DNA from: Danio rerio
Lineage: Eukaryota; Chordata; Actinopteri; Cypriniformes; Danionidae
NCBI RefSeq assembly: GCF_049306965.1
Contig: NC_133180.1
Span: 20,157,501-20,221,500, forward strand
Direction: 5' to 3'
DNA: 64,000 nucleotides
Every line of letters starts with the position of its first letter. Position 1 is the first letter of the stretch. The notes below the pieces were generated by a model. The model was given only the letters and a program-made list of their open reading frames with translations. It was not told where the DNA came from and ran no database searches. Below, one piece after another: positions 59,385 to 64,000 of this stretch. The translations under genes were made by a program, and so were the position numbers.

Positions 59385-62300
59385 TTATTCCTGCCTTTTG
59401 TAAATGGTTTCTGCATTACCGTCTTTCATTGCAGCATATCTAGCCACTGTGAACAAGTAGTCACTCAATCTGCAGAAAGAAGCAATCTTTTTTTACTGAC
59501 ATGACTTTTATGTATCCTTATACAAACATATGGTTAAAATATGCTCATCATACCTGTTCAGATATTTGGCAACTTCAGGATCTGTCTCACCTGAACGGAC
59601 AACAGGAGCGACACTGCAATAGATATATTTAATATGAACACAGCTATAAAGTAATGCAAGTCTAATAAATTAATTGTATATATGAATATTCTGTATGCCT
59701 GTATGTATGTATATGTGTATGTGTATATATATATATATATATATATTCAACTGACCAGCGTTCAGCTCTTCGGCACACTGCTCTGGCCACATGTAGAGCT
59801 GCACTGCTTTTACCGCCAGACTGCAAAATGAACAAGAGATGAAATGGCTTTCTCTCAGTGATTGATTGTGAGGACCATCGTGGAGATTATATAACCATAT
59901 TTATACAACAGTTCTGTCTGGTTCTCGAATCTGATTGGCTGATAGCAGTGATATATTTAAGTAATATCAGCACCCGTAAAGCCTCTTTACCCTTTGTGTA
60001 TTACTCCGCTCACATACAGCCAGCAAAAAGCAGACACTACAGATCTAGGGCCCTATCATAAACCCGGCGCAGTGTGGCGCAAGGCGTGACGCAGTAGTCT
60101 TTTGGTAGTTTAAGCTTGGTGCAAGAGTCATATTGAGGCGTTGCGCTGTTTAAATAGCAAATGCATTAGCGCTCATTTTTGCGCCCATAGGCGTTCTGGT
60201 CTAAAAAGGAAGGCGTTCTGAGGCGGACCGCTGGCGCGTTGCTATTTTGAGAAACTATAATAGATTTTTCATTAGACCAGAACTAACCGGGTCTAAACTC
60301 TGGCGCAGAGTTGCGCCTCGCTTACGCACTGCTTAATACACACAAGAGAGCAATAGGCAAATATCTTTACATATGAAAAAATGTAAATATTAAGCATATA
60401 TATAGGATATAATAAGAATAGATATAGGATATAAATATAAAGGATTAAAATATTACAAAACATATTATTTTCTAGCCTACATAAATATGAAAAACCACTG
60501 CTTTTATGTCGTCTTCATCTCGGGAGGCTTTTTCAGTTCATTCATAACAATTGGCTTTTGTATAATGTTATTATTATTAGCAGTATTATTTATTATATCC
60601 ATATTTATATTTGTTTTATTAAAAACAAGCTTAGATTTGCCCACCTGTCAGGTTTTAGACAATATGGGGCACAGCATGTGTTTTAGGATATAACTCAGGT
60701 TTTAGAGCACATTTTGCTATTATTATTCATTTATTCGTTTGCTGGAAATTAGAACTGAATTTAGAAATAGTTTTGAAACGAATATTTGCGCTTAACAAAC
60801 AAAAGTATTTATTTATAGACTAATTGATGTCTGTGCGTAAAGGTTTCCCTATCCAAGAGCGAAAGTGATTTATTATCTCTCATTCTCACGCAGTAGATGC
60901 TCTGTTTAACAGTTTTCTGTTAAAAAACTGTCAACTGTTAACTGTTTGCTTGTGAAATGCTCATTTTTTCCACTTAGACTTACTTTGCGTCCTGTAAATA
61001 GCGAATGCGCTCTTGGCGCGACGCAGCTGACTCTTAAAGGGAATGGGAGATGAGACTCTAATTGGTTTATTCTCAAAACACACATATAACTCATTAAGAA
61101 AATAAACTCAACCCTTTTAGACCATGCGCCGAAGCGCAAGGCAGATTTCCCATCCTTAATATAGCAAAAACGCATCCTGACACGCCCTGAAAGCATTTGC
61201 GCCCTGCGTTTTGCACTTTGCGCATGGACCGTCAAAATAGAGCCCCTAAAGTTTATGCTTGCTCAGCTTTTTAACTGTCAGCTTTTGACTTGAATCCAAC
61301 GCGGAAGAAAGTAGTTCCTCAAACAAAAGGGTTTTTGAGACTCTCCATGTTTGGTTTTGTTTTTATATACACAAGTATGCCGTCAAACCGTTGTATAAAC
61401 GCAATATCACACTCGTAGCAGTGCGATATGGCTGTATATCGGCACTGGTGGGGGCACTAAGGCAGTGTGATATTGCTCATTTATACAATGTACTAGGGCT
61501 GCACAATATTGGAAAAATCTGACATTGCCAAATTGTGTTGTGCTGCGATATTTATTGCGATTTGAATATAGTCTCACCAAACGATTTGAATAGCTCTATT
61601 TGGAAATATTTCATTAATTTAGATCATCTGAGATGATCTAGTCTTTTTCCATGGAGTGCAGAAATCCTAATAAATTCACAAGCAAAATGTAATAAATAAA
61701 CAGTGCTTTATGATTTTCTGGGGTGTCTAACAGTATTCAAGTACAGAAATTTAATAATCAAATGTAAAATAACATGGTCAACATTGCATAAATAATAATC
61801 AAAATACTATATGATAGTATAATAGTATAATACATCTTTAATAAATAATCTAATCCTGCAATAAGACTATTGCAGATACACACATTGCAATATTTTTGCA
61901 AAAATGAAATATTCGGGACAATACATACAGGGAGTATGAAGCTGGTGAGCGGCGGAAGCTCCTCTGTGAAGGAATCAATCCACTTCTCCAGTTCAGACAC
62001 AGACTGAGAGCTGAACTTTGTTTTCGCTGTTTGAAGCAGGAACATCAGAATAAGGCTTATCTTTGCGATTGAAATATTTGCCGTTACATAGAAAACCATC
62101 CTGCAGTTCTGCTTACTTATGTGACTCTCTCTTGCTGATGAGCGAGGAGTGGCGATATTGGATCCTACATCCTGAAGTACACACTGGACCTGTATAAAAG
62201 AGAGAAGCATATGGACATTTGAGCCATCTTCCACCTTCGTAAAATCTTAATCGTAGAATGGGCTTGAAAATGTAAATTAATTCTGGGCGGAAGGCCTAAA

Positions 62301-63609
62301 ATATTTTTAGATGGCATTTTGTATATAAAACTAAGGTAATAATATTGTAACTTATACTCAGCTTCTAATACAGGCTGACAATTTTGCTTTATATTCCTCA
62401 ATGTGGTATTTGGATTGCTAGAGAGGTATTCATTTAGTTTTTCCTGTAGGTGTTGTGCCAGTAACAATTGATTTGCATTTACTGAATCACCAAAGACCTC
62501 AGTTTCAGCTTTAAACTCTTTAATGTTCATCTAAAGAAAGAAGTCAGTAACACTTTCGTTTAATTACCAGTTCTTGCTATTTATTAGTGGCTTATTTACC
62601 TGCCTGTTATTACAATACTGGTTGTTTATTATTAGTAGTACATATTCTTCACAATTCTATTCTACATCCCTGATCCCACCCACTACCTAATCCCAACTAC
62701 TTCATTAATAACTATTAATAAGCACCAAAATGGAAGTTTATTTAGCTAAAAGTAATAGCTCATGTTTTTTAATAGCGAGAGTAGTAGTGTGACCAAAAAG
62801 ACCCTTACATGAGTGAGTAAATTAACAACAAATTTACACTGTGTTGGGGTGAACTATCCCTTTAAAAGTAACTGTGAGGCAAACCTTCTCCAGCTGATCT
62901 GTGAATGAATGGCCGCTGTCAATGCAAAATTCTCGTGCTAACCTGAAAGACACAGAGTCATTTTATTGGTGGAAATCTACTGCATTCATCATTTTAGACC
63001 TAAAAGTCATTTGTCCAGCACATTGCGCTTCATTAACTCTATCTATTACCCTATTGCTGATGATAATTCATCTGTTGTTCCCAAAGCATCAAATATATGA
63101 TCCTCCTTGGGTCTCCTCTCACCTGTGAAGGTACTGGAGAAACCTAATGAGGCGAGACAATGGAAGCAAGCCAATGTTTACACAAACCCGGATGGGACTT
63201 TCAATTTGACATGCAACTGCAGCAGCATCACATATTTAGTAAACATAATGTTGATCGTTTAAACTACAATATGAGCTGTCAAGACAAAATATGCTTATAA
63301 TATGAACGTAAATAACCTTTATCCCCAGTTTTAGTGTATATCTTGGGAATTCTTCTGTTTTCCTCTGATGTACTGCTGGCATATCTTGGGAAAGTAAGAG
63401 AATGCCTTTAATATGCATACTATTTAAAACAATGCACTGTCGTTTTTGGCTATATTGGGCTAAAACACATGGTATGTGGTCTTCAGATAGTTTTAAAAAC
63501 GGGTTTACCTTCCTCTATCCCCACACACACGCATCTGCTTTATGTTCATACATGTCCCTAAGCGAAGGACACGGTGAAGACTTGTGGACCTGGTAACGAG
63601 AGATGACAT
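59385..63609 (-). CDS. mmab: MMAB, mitochondrial cob(I)alamin adenosyltransferase
   Basis: Nine exons in transcript order: 63609-63509, 63384-63317, 63143-63050, 62942-62885, 62189-62117, 62026-61929, 59820-59756, 59613-59554, 59469-59385. The sum is 702 nt, 233 aa (human 250). The enzyme moves the adenosyl group of ATP onto cob(I)alamin, making AdoCbl for methylmalonyl-CoA mutase in the mitochondrial matrix. The N-terminus [18 protein letters not shown] is rich in Arg/Ser/Leu with no acidic residue, as in a mitochondrial presequence. PduO-type ATR signatures are [58 protein letters not shown] and [19 protein letters not shown]. The RAVCRRAER helix carries the Arg residues mutated in human cblB disease. 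The stop TAA lies within an AATAAA hexamer. Convergent with the ALDH3 gene. Confidence 0.96.
59875..61490. mobile_element. Interspersed element split by a hAT-like element
   Basis: Left part 59875-60045 contains TCTGTCTGGTTCTCGAATCT and GATTGGCTGATAGCAGTG; right part 61249-61490 contains ATATCACACTCGTAGCAGTG and ATTGCTCATTTATACAATG. The two parts look like halves of one fish element parted by 60046-61248. In mmab intron 59821-61928. Confidence 0.6.
60046..61248. mobile_element. hAT-like MITE, GCGCA-rich ends
   Basis: Left TAGGGCCCTATCATAAACCC with GGCGCAGTGTGGCGCAAGG; right on the other strand TAGGGGCTCTATTTTGACGG with TCCATGCGCAAAGTGCAAAA. CpG-rich ends and an AT-rich middle. The long minus-strand frame at 60906-61235 is part of this element, not a gene. 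Confidence 0.78.
61494..61900. repeat. hAT-like repeat fragment (TAGGGCTGCACAATATT)
   Basis: Starts TAGGGCTGCACAATATTGG, a frequent fish repeat start. The matching right end was not found; it fades before the mmab exon at 61929. Confidence 0.55.
62361..62530 (-). other. Unexplained exon-like ORF inside an mmab intron
   Basis: On the minus strand TTTCTTTAG precedes an ATG, and a 56-codon hydrophilic frame (starting [20 protein letters not shown]) runs to GCTGA followed by GTATAAGT, a plausible donor. The length, 170 nt, is not a multiple of three, and the flanking mmab exons (62885-62942 and 62117-62189) already join in frame, so it is not part of the main mmab product. It was not recognised as any family. 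Confidence 0.3.
62536..62880. repeat. Repeat fragments in mmab intron
   Basis: AGTAACACTTTCGTTTAATTA recalls the GGTAACACTTTATAAT start of the 43171 fold-back family. Near 62846 GGGGTGAACTATCCCTTTAA is an Angel-like MITE end. Confidence 0.5.
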
Positions 63610-64000
63610 TTTAACACGCTAAAACATTTTCAATCGCGCTTCCTGTGTTTACGATTCACACATTTGACTCCTTATGCTGCCCGTAGACGGGCGTTCTATC
63701 ACGCAACCAAATGACGCGAGGTGGTTCGAAACGCGATTGGTGTTTCCAGAGTCGGTGACCATGAGAGCTTCCTCCTGATTGGCGTTTGTAGAGTCAATGA
63801 TATAAGACATCAAACCTGATTGGTTTAGACTACAGAGGCGATTCACGTGTATGTCAGTGGACAATCCGAAGCGATGCGTTTGTGTGTAACGATTTCTCGG
63901 TTATTTAGCTAAACTTTATACTCTAATGTATGTTGGTGAATGAATGAATGTAAAATTTTAGTAAGATAATATCGCTGTTGTCAGAATACACTTGTACATC
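63610..64000. promoter_or_regulatory. mmab upstream region, probable bidirectional mmab-mvk promoter
   Basis: Upstream of the mmab ATG, three ATTGG cores (CCAAT on the mmab strand) lie at 63736-63740, 63778-63782 and 63819-63823, spaced 42 and 41 bp. A CACGTG E-box is at 63844-63849. In mammals MMAB and MVK are divergent genes with a shared promoter driven by SREBP-2 with NF-Y help. The MVK coding start is not visible before the window ends, so the mvk side is inference from synteny. Confidence 0.5.

Noticed and set aside
60906-61235. 109-codon minus-strand frame in mmab
   Set aside because: Lies inside the hAT-like MITE 60046-61248; no protein similarity seen.

Overview
The window is vertebrate nuclear DNA from a cyprinid fish, most likely zebrafish (Danio rerio) or a close relative. 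Genes are split by GT-AG introns. The intervening DNA is AT-rich and full of cyprinid-type repeats: DANA-type tRNA-derived SINEs, a 5S-rRNA-derived SINE3, Angel-like palindromic MITEs, hAT- and Tc1-like elements, and long (AT)n tracts. No bacterial, phage, CRISPR or retroviral/LTR element was recognised.

Five genes are present. (1) The 3' end of a class I myosin (+, exons 1637-4141). (2) kctd10 (-, 14518-8981; seven coding exons giving 313 aa, the first holding only the ATG). (3) ube3b (+, 17713-41757, with an untranslated first exon near 15400-15501; 25 coding exons giving 1069 aa with an IQ motif and a HECT domain). (4) An ALDH3-family gene (+, 47196-57758; ten exons, 501 aa). (5) mmab (-, 63609-59385; nine exons, 233 aa). 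The order myosin I - KCTD10 - UBE3B - MMAB matches human 12q24.11 (MYO1H-KCTD10-UBE3B-MMAB-MVK), with the ALDH3 gene inserted between UBE3B and MMAB. All exon joins were made by hand from splice sites and frame, and all four complete genes close in frame.

The most interesting gene is the ALDH3 homologue. It keeps the whole ALDH3 fold signature and a prenylation-type C-terminus (CTIL), but the catalytic cysteine is Ala, the general-base Glu is Val, the oxyanion-hole Asn is Thr and the coenzyme-binding Lys is Ser. It reads as an intact but catalytically dead pseudoenzyme.

The second theme is repeat nesting. At least eight sites show elements inserted into elements, several with intact 8-bp target duplications. 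At one of them (16478-16981) a second copy of the host element elsewhere in the window shows the empty site. The mmab upstream region carries three regularly spaced CCAAT boxes and an E-box, consistent with the shared MMAB-MVK promoter known in mammals.
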